A stretch of 6,952 nt of DNA from Pseudomonadota bacterium (GTDB lineage Bacteria > Pseudomonadota > Gammaproteobacteria > Acidiferrobacterales > UBA6901): assembly GCA_021785795.1 (NCBI GenBank), contig JAJYEK010000189.1:1-6952 (forward strand), written 5' to 3'. The translations under genes and the position numbers were made by a program. Each line of letters opens with the position of its first letter. Positions within the stretch are counted from its first letter, which is position 1. Positions 1-6,675 of this stretch are shown here, piece after piece. The notes beneath the pieces were generated by a model. It saw only the letters and a program-made list of their open reading frames with translations. It was not told where the DNA came from and did not search any database.

Positions 1-1050
1 GCCACGACGCATCGGCACGACTATCTCGACGCGTATGTGAGCGACCTCGGTACGGTCCTCGACATGGAGGTGATTCGCGGTTCGCAGCTGCACATGGGCG
101 TGGATCCGCTCGGCGGAGCCGGCGTTCACTACTGGGGCGCGATCGCCGAGCGCTATGGGCTGGACCTGACGGTGGTCAACGGGGAGGTCGATCCCACCTT
201 CCGCTTCATGACCGTCGACTGGGACGGACAGATCCGCATGGATCCATCCTCCCCCTATGCCATGCGTCGCTTGATCGACCTGAAAGACCGTTTTGAGATC
301 GCCTTTGCCTGTGACACCGATCATGACCGCCATGGCATCGTCGTGCGCAGCGCCGGATTGCTGCCGCCAAACCACTATCTTGCAGCCGCCGTTTTCTATC
401 TGTTCGGGCACCGGCCGCAATGGCGTACGGAAGCCGCGGTAGGCAAAACGGTGGTCAGCAGCCAGATGATCGATCGTATCGCGGCACGCATCGGCCGCAG
501 ACTTTACGAGGTCCCGGTCGGCTTCAAATGGTTCGTGCAGGGTCTGCTGGACGGATCACTGGGCTTTGGCGGGGAGGAAAGTGCCGGTGCATCGTTCGTA
601 CGCCGCGACGGCAGCGTCTGGACGACTGACAAGGACGGAATGATCCCGGCGCTGCTATCGGCGGAGATCACTGCGCGTACGGGCCGCGATCCAGGCGAAC
701 TCTACCGCGAACTCACTCAAGAGTTCGGGGAGTCGGTCTATGAACGGATAGATGCGCCAGCGACACCCGCACAGAAAGCGATGCTGGCGCGGCTTTCACC
801 CCAGCAGATTCGCTCTGCGGATCTCGCCGGTGAAAAGATCCAGTCCATCCTTACCCGCGCGCCGGGTAATGGCGCTGCCATCGGTGGCTTGAAAGTCGTG
901 ACGGAAAACGGATGGTTCGCGGCGCGTCCGTCCGGCACTGAGAACATCTACAAGATCTATGCGGAAAGCTTCCGGGGCGCAGATCACCTGCGCTCTATCC
1001 AGGAAGAGGCGCAGGTCCTTGTCAGTGCGGCGCTGTCCCCGGTCTCATGA
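1..1050 (+). CDS. pgm: Phosphoglucomutase (alpha-D-glucose-specific), 3' part; 5' end outside window
   Basis: Interconverts glucose-1-phosphate and glucose-6-phosphate in the cytoplasm through a glucose-1,6-bisphosphate intermediate. The frame is open from base 1 and gives 349 residues to the TGA at 1048-1050. The GTG at 37 is not a real start, because the preceding 12 codons (ending HDYLDAY) still read as this protein. E. coli Pgm has about 546 residues, so roughly the first 200, including the catalytic phosphoserine loop, are missing. Visible motifs in order: the metal-binding loop DTDHDRHG (313-336, the three Asp that hold Mg2+), GFKWF (520-534), the sugar-binding loop GEESAG (571-588), and the C-terminal phosphate-binding loop RPSGTE (925-942). 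The similarity to E. coli Pgm is continuous, including the segments TFRFM, RPQW and PGNGA. The stop lies 40 bases before glgP on the same strand, so the two are probably co-transcribed. Any promoter is upstream of the window. The family assignment is secure. Confidence 0.96.
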   Translation, partial: ATTHRHDYLDAYVSDLGTVLDMEVIRGSQLHMGVDPLGGAGVHYWGAIAERYGLDLTVVNGEVDPTFRFMTVDWDGQIRMDPSSPYAMRRLIDLKDRFEIAFACDTDHDRHGIVVRSAGLLPPNHYLAAAVFYLFGHRPQWRTEAAVGKTVVSSQMIDRIAARIGRRLYEVPVGFKWFVQGLLDGSLGFGGEESAGASFVRRDGSVWTTDKDGMIPALLSAEITARTGRDPGELYRELTQEFGESVYERIDAPATPAQKAMLARLSPQQIRSADLAGEKIQSILTRAPGNGAAIGGLKVVTENGWFAARPSGTENIYKIYAESFRGADHLRSIQEEAQVLVSAALSPVS

Positions 1051-1079
1051 CCTCCCGGGCAGAGTTCCGGAACCGCCGC

Positions 1080-1085
1080 AAGGAG
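1080..1085 (+). promoter_or_regulatory. Ribosome binding site of glgP
   Basis: AAGGAG lies five bases before the ATG at 1091. It fixes that ATG as the start, against an in-frame ATG at 959 that lies inside pgm and would add 44 residues unlike the family. Confidence 0.8.
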
Positions 1086-1090
1086 CAACC

Positions 1091-3637
1091 ATGAGCGAAA
1101 CGACACAGCTCGGCTACCCTAAGCAGCGCCTCTTTTCGCGGGACGTAGAGGGGTACGATGCCCTGACGCGACTGGCCCTGGATATGCGTTCGTCGTGGAA
1201 TCACACAACCGACCAGGTGTGGCAGCGCCTGGACCCGGAACTCTGGGATCTTACCCGTAACCCCTGGGTGGTTTTGCAGACGGTCTCACGCGAGAAACTC
1301 CAGCAGGTTCTGGCCGATCCGTCTTTCCGCCAAAGCGTCGACGATTTGGCGCGTGCCCGGCGCGATGCCGCAGAGGCGCCGGCATGGTTTCAGCATACCT
1401 ATCCGCAATCTGCGCTGGGCAGCATCGCGTATTTCAGCATGGAGTTCATGCTGAGCGAGGCCTTGCCGATCTACTCGGGCGGGCTCGGCAATGTCGCTGG
1501 CGATCAGCTCAAGGCCGCCGGCAATCTGGGCATTCCGGTCACTGGCATCGGACTGCTGTACCAGCAGGGCTATTTTCGCCAGCTGATCGGTCAGGACGGT
1601 GCGCAGCAGGCCATTTTCCCTTATAACGACCCGGGACAGCTGCCGATCACGCCTTTGCGTCAACCAGACGGGGAGTGGCTGCGGCTGAAGCTGGACCTGC
1701 CGGGTTATCCGATCTGGCTGCGCACCTGGCAGGTTCAGGTAGGTCGCGTGAAGCTTTATTTGCTGGACAGCAATGACGCCGCGAACTACCCCGCGCATCG
1801 CGGGATCACGAGTGAGCTCTACGGTGGCGGTCTGGAACTGCGTCTGAAACAGGAGCTGCTGCTCGGCATCGGCGGCTGGCGGCTGCTCGCGGCGCTCGGC
1901 ATGGAACCGGAAGTCTGTCATCTGAACGAGGGACATGCAGCTTTCGCTGTGCTGGAGCGGGCCCGCAGCTTCATGCAGGCAACCGGCCAATCTTTCGAAA
2001 TCGCACTGTCTGTAACGCGCGCAGGCAATCTTTTTACCACCCACACGGCAGTGGCAGCCGGTTTCGACCGCTATCCGCCGGCGATCATCGAGCAGTACCT
2101 CGGCGGTTATGCGGAGAAACAGCTCGGCATTTCGCGGCACGATCTGCTGGCTCTGGGGCGCTGCAACCCCGACGACTCAGCAGAAGAATTCAACATGGCA
2201 TACCTGGCTATCCGCGGCAGCGGAGCAGTGAACGGCGTGAGCCGTCTGCACGGCAAGGTGAGCCGGCGGCTCTTTCAGCCGCTCTTTCCGCGCTGGCCAC
2301 AAGATGAAGTCCCTGTCGGGTATGTGACCAACGGGGTCCACATGCCGACATGGGATTCGGCACCGGCCGACCACCTCTGGACTGAAACCTGCGGCAAGAA
2401 CCGCTGGCTGGGAACGGTGGAAACCATGGAACAGGACATTCGCAGCCTTTCCGATACCCGTCTCTGGCAATTCCGTACTGCATCGACCGGTGTGCTCGTT
2501 GAATATGTCCGCCAGAGGTTGTCACGGCAATTGGCTGCGTCCGGCGCACCGGCCGAGGCGGTCGAGCGCGCGCAGCAGTTGTTCGATCCCGGCACACTGA
2601 CACTGGGTTTTGCGCGCCGGTTCGCCACCTATAAGAGACCGAATCTGTTGCTGCATGACCCCCAACGGCTGCTGCGGCTGCTGACCGATCCGCAACGCCC
2701 GGTGCAGCTCATCGTGGCCGGCAAAGCCCACCCTGCCGATGCGGCCGGACAGGCCCTGATACAGCAGTGGGTGCAGTTTATCCGGCGGCCCGAAGTGCGT
2801 CCCTATGCGATCTTCCTCAGCGATGACGACATGCTCCTGACTGAACAGCTGGTGCAGGGGGTGGACGTGTGGATCAATACACCCCGGCGGCCGTGGGAGG
2901 CCTGCGGCACGAGCGGCATGAAAGTGCTCGTCAATGGCGGTATCAATGTGTCGGAGCTCGACGGATGGTGGGCGGAAGCCTACGCCCCGGACGTGGGATG
3001 GGCATTGGGGGACGGTCAGGAACATGACGATGATCCGTCCTGGGACGCGAGGGAAGCCGAGGCACTCTACGGACTGCTCGAGCACGAGGTAATTCCGGCG
3101 TTCTACAGCCGCGACGGGCAGGGCATTCCCACAGCCTGGGTGGCGCGCATGCGGGAGAGCATGGCACGGTTGACCCCACGTTTTTCCGCCGACCGCGCCG
3201 TGCGCGAGTACACTGAGCAGCATTACCTCCCGGCGGCCGCCGCATATCGTAACCGCGCTGCCGGCAACGGTGCGCTCGCAGCGGATCTGGTCCGCTGGCG
3301 GAGTGCGCTTGAACGGCATTGGAGTGCGCTGCGCATCAGGGAAGTGAAAACCGAGATGGAGCGCGGACAATACCTATTTGAAGTCCAGGTCTACCTGGAT
3401 GACCTGGATCCGGTGGACATACGGGTCGAACTCTATGCTGACGGCGTCCCGGACGGCGCACCCGTACGTCTGGAAATGGAGCGCGTGCGGCAACTCATGG
3501 ATGCCAGAAACAGCTACGCCTATCGTGCATGGGTGCACTCCGGCCGCCCGGTGACTGACTACACGGTGCGACTGATACCGTCCCGCCCCGGCGTCTCAGT
3601 GCCTTTGGAAGCCGCATACATTCTGTGGCAGCGGTGA
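1091..3637 (+). CDS. glgP: Alpha-glucan (glycogen/maltodextrin) phosphorylase, GT35 family
   Basis: Cytoplasmic, pyridoxal-phosphate-dependent enzyme that removes glucose from the non-reducing end of alpha-1,4-glucans with phosphate, giving glucose-1-phosphate. The product has 848 residues. It has the layout of the longer bacterial 'alpha-glucan family phosphorylase' group (the type found in mycobacteria) rather than E. coli GlgP/MalP. Residues about 20-110 form a DUF3417-like N-terminal domain (SSWNHTTDQVW, NPWVVL). The phosphorylase core follows, with YFSMEF, SGGLGNVAGD and HLNEGHAA. His318 in THTAVAAGFDR matches the active-site His. Arg510 and Lys515 in RFATYKR match the phosphate-binding pair. 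Lys611 in EACGTSGMKVLVNGG is the expected PLP lysine. The last roughly 110 residues look like the beta-rich C-terminal domain of this subfamily. No key residue is missing. It lies 40 bases after pgm, the next enzyme for its product. The exact substrate (glycogen or maltodextrin) cannot be read from the sequence. Confidence 0.94.
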   Translation: MSETTQLGYPKQRLFSRDVEGYDALTRLALDMRSSWNHTTDQVWQRLDPELWDLTRNPWVVLQTVSREKLQQVLADPSFRQSVDDLARARRDAAEAPAWFQHTYPQSALGSIAYFSMEFMLSEALPIYSGGLGNVAGDQLKAAGNLGIPVTGIGLLYQQGYFRQLIGQDGAQQAIFPYNDPGQLPITPLRQPDGEWLRLKLDLPGYPIWLRTWQVQVGRVKLYLLDSNDAANYPAHRGITSELYGGGLELRLKQELLLGIGGWRLLAALGMEPEVCHLNEGHAAFAVLERARSFMQATGQSFEIALSVTRAGNLFTTHTAVAAGFDRYPPAIIEQYLGGYAEKQLGISRHDLLALGRCNPDDSAEEFNMAYLAIRGSGAVNGVSRLHGKVSRRLFQPLFPRWPQDEVPVGYVTNGVHMPTWDSAPADHLWTETCGKNRWLGTVETMEQDIRSLSDTRLWQFRTASTGVLVEYVRQRLSRQLAASGAPAEAVERAQQLFDPGTLTLGFARRFATYKRPNLLLHDPQRLLRLLTDPQRPVQLIVAGKAHPADAAGQALIQQWVQFIRRPEVRPYAIFLSDDDMLLTEQLVQGVDVWINTPRRPWEACGTSGMKVLVNGGINVSELDGWWAEAYAPDVGWALGDGQEHDDDPSWDAREAEALYGLLEHEVIPAFYSRDGQGIPTAWVARMRESMARLTPRFSADRAVREYTEQHYLPAAAAYRNRAAGNGALAADLVRWRSALERHWSALRIREVKTEMERGQYLFEVQVYLDDLDPVDIRVELYADGVPDGAPVRLEMERVRQLMDARNSYAYRAWVHSGRPVTDYTVRLIPSRPGVSVPLEAAYILWQR

Positions 3638-3646
3638 ACGTGACTT

Positions 3647-3676
3647 AAGCGACAAGGGCGCCAACTTCGCTTTTTT
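3647..3676 (+). terminator. Possible Rho-independent terminator after glgP
   Basis: AAGCGA (3647-3652) pairs with TCGCTT (3667-3672) and runs directly into more T, giving six T at 3671-3676. It starts 10 bases after the glgP stop, the right place for the end of a pgm-glgP transcript. The stem is only six pairs and the loop is 14 bases, so it may be weak. The T-run follows the stem only on the plus strand. Confidence 0.5.
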
Positions 3677-3979
3677 AGCGGTCATGCCAGTCATGTCCGG
3701 CGGCACTGTGTAACGCTCCTGAAGATGTCACGCTTGTGCGGCTGATTGATTCTGATCCGGTTCACCATCACGCGGGTGACATGCAGCACGTTTGGGTCGA
3801 AAGCCTTCGTTCCGGCCAGCCTTGTTCCTGACGGACCGCCCGGATCAGCCCGCGACGCTCATTTCAATTTCAGCAGGCTGCTCCTCGATTCCTGCGCGTC
3901 GGGCTGGCGCCATGTCAGCGGCTCGCCGGACGGGGTGGCCAGGCTGGCCGGCTATTTGGTGGCGATGGAAGGCGGCTAA

Positions 3980-4010
3980 GTGCCCGCCAGCACTCCGCTG
4001 GGTGGGGCAC
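3980..4010. other. Strong imperfect hairpin in the convergent region
   Basis: GTGCCC (3980-3985) pairs with GGGCAC (4005-4010). Inside it CCAGC (3987-3991) pairs with GCTGG (3997-4001), with a small asymmetric internal loop and a five-base apical loop, giving 11 pairs. It lies about 50-80 bases beyond the hydrolase stop on the minus strand, and directly after the TAA of the unassigned 77-codon frame on the plus strand. No T-run follows on either strand, so it is not a classical intrinsic terminator. It may protect a 3' end or assist factor-dependent termination. Confidence 0.4.
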
Positions 4011-4057
4011 CGGCTGCTATCCTCAATGCGATGGCCGGGGTTCAGGCTGCATGGCCG

Positions 4058-5443
4058 CTACAGGTCAAATGCCTGTCCGCGGGCCGGCATCTCGACCTGG
4101 GTATGTTGAAGCTGTGCCGAAAACTGGCGCATGACGTTTTCCTCGCCATGAACCAGAAACGTGCGTGCCGCACCGATGTTACGGTGCCAGGCAATCAGCT
4201 CGTCGCGGTCGGCATGGGCAGAGAATCCGTTTATGGTGTGGATGTGGGCTCGTACCGGAATTTCCTCGCCGAACAGGCGCACACTTTTGGCCCCATCGAT
4301 AATCTGACGGGCCAGCGTGCCCTTGGATGCAAAACCGACAAAGATCACACTAGAGTTCTCACGCCACAGATTGTGCTTGAGGTGGTGGCGCACCCGTCCG
4401 CCGGTGGCCATGCCGGATCCCGCGAGGATGACCGCGCCGCCGCCGATGCGATTGATCGCGATCGAATCCGCGGTTTCACGGGTGAAGTGCAGCCCCGGGA
4501 AATTGAACGGGTCTGCGCCTTCATGGAACAACTCGGCTGTTTCGGCGTCGTAGCCTTCCGGGTGATGTCTGAATATATCGGTGGCCGAAATGGCCATGGG
4601 CGAATCGAGGAAGACCTGGGCACTGTGTGGTATCAGGCCTGTCGCCACTCCTTCGCGCAGGAAATAGAGCAGCTCCTGTGCCCGCTCCAGCGCGAAGGTG
4701 GGGATTACGACATTACCGCCGCGCTGAAACGTATCTGCAATCGCCCGCCGGAGTTCTTCTTTGGATTTCGCGAAGGATTTGTGCAGGCGATCACCATAGG
4801 TGGTTTCCATCACCACCACATCAGATGCCGGCGGCACCACCGGGGCGCGAAGCAGCGGGCGGCCGGCATTGCCCAGATCCCCGGAAAACGCCACGCGACA
4901 GCTGCGTCCATTTTCCTCAAGCTGCAGGTAGAGGCTCGCAGAACCCAGGATATGCCCGGCATCGAAAAATGTGACACGCAGACCTGGCGCGATCTCCATT
5001 ACTTTGCCGTAGGCGGCGCTGCGTCCGAAATACTCAAGCGTATTGAGCGCATCGAGCCGAGTGTAAAGAGGTTGTGGCACACTGTGGCCGTTATGCCGCG
5101 CCGCCTTGCGGGCCTGGTATTCGGCATCCTCTTCCTGCAGATGAGCCGAGTCGAGCATCACGACGCGAGCGAGCTCCCGGGTTGCCGAGGTGGCGATGAT
5201 CTCGCCGCGGAAGCCGCGCTTCATCAGCAGCGGCAGGCGTCCACAATGGTCCAGGTGGGCGTGCGTTAACAGTACATAATTGATATCCGAGGCTTCAAAT
5301 CCGAAAGGCTCAGCGTTCTCCTCATTCAGTTCGCGTCCGCCCTGGTACAGACCACAGTCGATAAGGACAAGCTGTCCTGCACATTCCACCAGGTGGCAGG
5401 ACCCGGTTACGCCCCGATCGGCGCCGTGAAAGGAAATTTTCAA
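4058..5443 (-). CDS. MBL-fold/beta-CASP RNA metallohydrolase (Ysh1/CPSF73-like)
   Basis: A probable zinc-dependent ribonuclease of the bacterial beta-CASP group (COG1236 type, like TTHA0252 of Thermus), expected in the cytoplasm in RNA processing or decay. The chosen TTG start gives 461 residues beginning (M)KISFHGADRGVTGS, the usual N-terminus of the family. The open frame reaches back to 5557, but the extra 38 residues are basic and unlike the family. Metallo-beta-lactamase motifs: THAHLDH (His61, His63, Asp65, His66), DAGHILGS (His164) and SGDLG (Asp189). Beta-CASP motifs: A, Glu213 in ETTYGDR; B, His410 in GFSAHAD; C, His432 in LVHGE. The beta-CASP domain lies roughly at residues 205-390, with the conserved SGMATGGR near 343-350. 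The C-terminal RMMBL segment follows. All metal ligands are present, so it should be active. RNA as substrate is inferred from the family and is not shown here. It ends at a TAG. Confidence 0.93.
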   Translation of the reverse strand: MKISFHGADRGVTGSCHLVECAGQLVLIDCGLYQGGRELNEENAEPFGFEASDINYVLLTHAHLDHCGRLPLLMKRGFRGEIIATSATRELARVVMLDSAHLQEEDAEYQARKAARHNGHSVPQPLYTRLDALNTLEYFGRSAAYGKVMEIAPGLRVTFFDAGHILGSASLYLQLEENGRSCRVAFSGDLGNAGRPLLRAPVVPPASDVVVMETTYGDRLHKSFAKSKEELRRAIADTFQRGGNVVIPTFALERAQELLYFLREGVATGLIPHSAQVFLDSPMAISATDIFRHHPEGYDAETAELFHEGADPFNFPGLHFTRETADSIAINRIGGGAVILAGSGMATGGRVRHHLKHNLWRENSSVIFVGFASKGTLARQIIDGAKSVRLFGEEIPVRAHIHTINGFSAHADRDELIAWHRNIGAARTFLVHGEENVMRQFSAQLQHTQVEMPARGQAFDL

Positions 5444-5450
5444 GATTCTT

Positions 5451-5455
5451 CTCCC
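5451..5455 (-). promoter_or_regulatory. Ribosome binding site that fixes a TTG start
   Basis: On the minus strand GGGAG (5455-5451), within GGGAGAAG, stands seven bases before the TTG at 5443-5441. No ATG or GTG lies at this conserved N-terminus. The upstream in-frame ATG at 5524 would add a non-conserved extension. Confidence 0.75.
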
Positions 5456-5678
5456 GAATCGAATTGTTGTCCGTGCAGGTTTTCGTCCCGACCCGTCAGC
5501 CGACAGCGCCTTTTCACGGCGCATCACCGGCCGGGTTGATATCGCGACGAACGGCATGCACCGGCGTATTTTTCCTGCCGGAAATTGCCATGAGTGCCCC
5601 GCACCTGCCGGTGCGTCGTCGTCATCGTGTGAGCCGACAGAACAAGGACCGCCGTCCGGCGTCGCCTGCCCTTCGACA

Positions 5679-5687
5679 AGTGTAGCA
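5679..5687 (-). promoter_or_regulatory. Weak candidate promoter (extended -10) for the beta-CASP gene
   Basis: On the minus strand TGC-TACACT (5687-5679) resembles an extended -10 element. No good -35 hexamer lies 16-18 bases upstream. It would give a leader of about 230 bases before the TTG start. This is a pattern guess only. Confidence 0.2.
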
Positions 5688-5912
5688 GCATGGCCGCATG
5701 CAGACCGCCAAACGAGTCACGGCGCCGCAGGCTACGCCATCTGGATGGTGATCCCGGAAGGCGGGCGATGTGTCAACATGCTGCCCGCAGCCAAACCCGC
5801 GAAATGACTGTTTGACGTCAGCCAAAAGTCGACTGGCCTTGGCCTCCTTCCCTCCTTGGGGAGAGACGATTTCATTTCTATCGGATGTCCGCACGACGCG
5901 TGCCCGCCAGGC

Positions 5913-5946
5913 CCTGCTGGATTCCCTGGGCCCGGTGTCCAGCGGG
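5913..5946 (+). repeat. Inverted repeat in the gene-poor stretch
   Basis: CCTGCTGGA (5913-5921) and TCCAGCGGG (5938-5946) can form a nine-pair stem with one G-U wobble if transcribed rightward. The loop is 16 bases and contains GGGCCC. On the opposite strand the wobble becomes an A-C mismatch. No T-run follows. The function is unknown. Confidence 0.3.
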
Positions 5947-6183
5947 TCCCGCCGTTACGCGAAAGGACAAAATGGGGTAGGTACGTTCGCGCGGCAGGCG
6001 GCTGGGGCCGTGCCCACGGTCTGGCCATGCGCCAGGCACGACCCAGGGCGGAGAAGACAACTTCCGATTGCTGTCCGCGTCGCGCAATGGCGCGCTGGAA
6101 TATCTGCCGCAGAGGATCCGGTTCTGTCGCGAGCCGCATCGTGGTGGCATCCGGATCACGCGGCCCATGGGCAACGTGCCCGT

Positions 6184-6528
6184 TCAGAACGTAGCACCAT
6201 CCCAGCCCCAAAGCGATGCCTTGGCGTCGCTGAACTCGATGTACACGCGCGCCGGCGGAATTTTCAGCGCATCGTCAAGAAGCTGGCACAGTGCTTGTGA
6301 AAGTGCCTGGACCCGTGCCGCCGGGAGTCCGATGGATTTCAGCTCAAGGTACGCGCAGGGCGCATCGTTGCCCCCGAAAAGCATGGGCTGTTGCGGCGCA
6401 AACGCGATCATGACGTAGCTCTCGGGCTTGCCGAGTTCGCGCGCCACAAGTGCGGATGCAAGTTGTGCGAGATTCTTCTTCTCGGCGTCATCGACCGGAC
6501 GGTTCGTCTGTATTCTGAGATAGGGCAC
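6184..6528 (-). CDS. MIF / phenylpyruvate tautomerase family protein
   Basis: A small cytoplasmic protein of the macrophage migration inhibitory factor branch of the tautomerase superfamily, normally a homotrimer. Members enolise phenylpyruvate-type keto acids, but the bacterial physiological role is mostly unknown. The GTG start at 6528 gives 114 codons (113 residues after fMet removal), close to human MIF at 114. This start puts Pro1, the catalytic base, right after the initiator; a start at 6555 would bury it. Alignment by eye to human MIF: PYLRIQTN at the N end, Lys33 (human Lys32) in GKPESY, PMLFGG, Ile65 (human Ile64) in KSIG, and Tyr95 in RVYI. Human Asn97 is Glu97 here. The human CXXC pair is not kept: the first Cys is present (PCAYL) and the second is Leu. 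It lies downstream of pyrD with a 167-base gap and probably has its own promoter. Confidence 0.9.
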   Translation of the reverse strand: MPYLRIQTNRPVDDAEKKNLAQLASALVARELGKPESYVMIAFAPQQPMLFGGNDAPCAYLELKSIGLPAARVQALSQALCQLLDDALKIPPARVYIEFSDAKASLWGWDGATF

Positions 6529-6534
6529 GGCTGA

Positions 6535-6540
6535 CCTCCT
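6535..6540 (-). promoter_or_regulatory. Strong ribosome binding site of the tautomerase gene
   Basis: A perfect AGGAGG (6540-6535, minus strand) stands six bases before the GTG at 6528-6526. It fixes the GTG start and excludes the upstream in-frame ATG at 6555, which has this site inside its coding sequence. Confidence 0.85.
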
Positions 6541-6568
6541 GTTGTTCTGCTGCAAGACCGGTGCCGGG

Positions 6569-6593
6569 GCGCAACGGATGCGGAATCCGGCGC
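6569..6593 (-). other. Hairpin in the leader of the tautomerase gene
   Basis: Read on the plus strand, GCGC (6569-6572) and CGGAT (6575-6579) pair with ATCCG (6585-6589) and GCGC (6590-6593), with a two-base AA bulge and a five-base loop. In the minus-strand transcript this gives nine pairs about 30 bases upstream of AGGAGG. No T-run follows, so it is not a pyrD terminator of the usual kind. It could be a leader structure or chance in GC-rich DNA. Confidence 0.35.
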
Positions 6594-6666
6594 TGCACGG
6601 TACGCAGATTGCAGCGAGCCTGGTTCTGCTTGCCGACGTTCACCGCGACCCCGATGCCACACCGGG

Positions 6667-6675
6667 ATCATATCA
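6667..6675 (-). promoter_or_regulatory. Candidate extended -10 promoter for the tautomerase gene
   Basis: On the minus strand TGA-TATGAT (6675-6667) fits an extended -10 element (TGn then a five-of-six match to TATAAT). No convincing -35 lies at 17 bases; a TTGAAA lies 21 bases upstream, which is too far. Transcription would start near 6660 and leave a leader of about 130 bases. The copies of TCCCGGTG at 6686-6679 and 6667-6660 lie on both sides of it. Confidence 0.35.

Larger units (their letters stand above)
3638..4057. other. Convergent intergenic region without a recognised gene
   Basis: About 420 bases lie between the 3' ends of glgP and the beta-CASP hydrolase gene. Besides the terminator and the hairpin listed separately, it holds one plus-strand frame of 77 codons (3746-3979, TTG start, no clear Shine-Dalgarno). 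From about 3870 its third codon positions are mostly G or C, as in the neighbouring genes, and the translation (FNFSRLLLDSC, GVARLAGYLVAMEGG at the C end) looks protein-like. I do not recognise it. It could be a small hypothetical gene, the decayed 3' end of a lost gene, or chance. An overlapping 105-codon frame (3792-4109) runs into the hydrolase gene and is less credible. Confidence 0.35.
5444..6183. other. Long stretch without a recognised gene between tautomerase and hydrolase
   Basis: About 740 bases lie between two genes of the same strand. Several open frames exist on both strands, but none looks like a known family, and they overlap each other as expected for GC-rich noncoding DNA. 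The most coding-like piece is on the minus strand within 6211-5732, where 6139 to about 5980 gives a helix-like, arginine-rich stretch (DPLRQIFQRAIARRGQQ) with GC-biased third positions. It then turns into proline/glycine-rich sequence of low credibility. The stretch also holds inverted repeats: CGCACC/GGTGCG at 5600-5615, GGGCA/TGCCC at 6169-6181 just past the tautomerase stop, and a longer one at 5913-5946. I find no RNase P, tmRNA or tRNA signature. The part nearest 5443 probably carries the hydrolase promoter and leader. Confidence 0.45.

Noticed and set aside
1064..1073. Perfect palindrome GTTCCGGAAC between pgm and glgP
   Set aside because: Ten bases with no loop cannot form a stable hairpin, and a single short palindrome in a 40-base gap is not evidence of an operator.
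959..1090. Upstream in-frame ATG for glgP, inside pgm
   Set aside because: The extra 44 residues are not phosphorylase-like, and AAGGAG stands correctly spaced before the ATG at 1091.
1286..3370. Two long minus-strand frames (1286-2140 and 2522-3370)
   Set aside because: Both are antisense to glgP, which is intact with all catalytic residues. Their translations are rich in Arg, Gln and His without recognisable motifs.
3980..5269. Plus-strand open frame of 429 codons
   Set aside because: It lies almost wholly antisense to the beta-CASP gene, whose motifs are unmistakable. Its translation resembles no family, and long antisense frames are expected in GC-rich genes.
5843..5857. Tandem AAGGAGG copies on the minus strand, like a double Shine-Dalgarno
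   Set aside because: No ATG, GTG or TTG lies 4-12 bases downstream on that strand; the first TTG is about 17 bases away and begins no credible frame.
5770..6300. Plus-strand frame of 176 codons
   Set aside because: Its 3' third is antisense to the tautomerase gene and the rest shows no family resemblance or ribosome binding site.
6529..6555. Upstream ATG start for the tautomerase
   Set aside because: It would bury the catalytic Pro1 and place the AGGAGG inside the gene; the GTG at 6528 satisfies both constraints.
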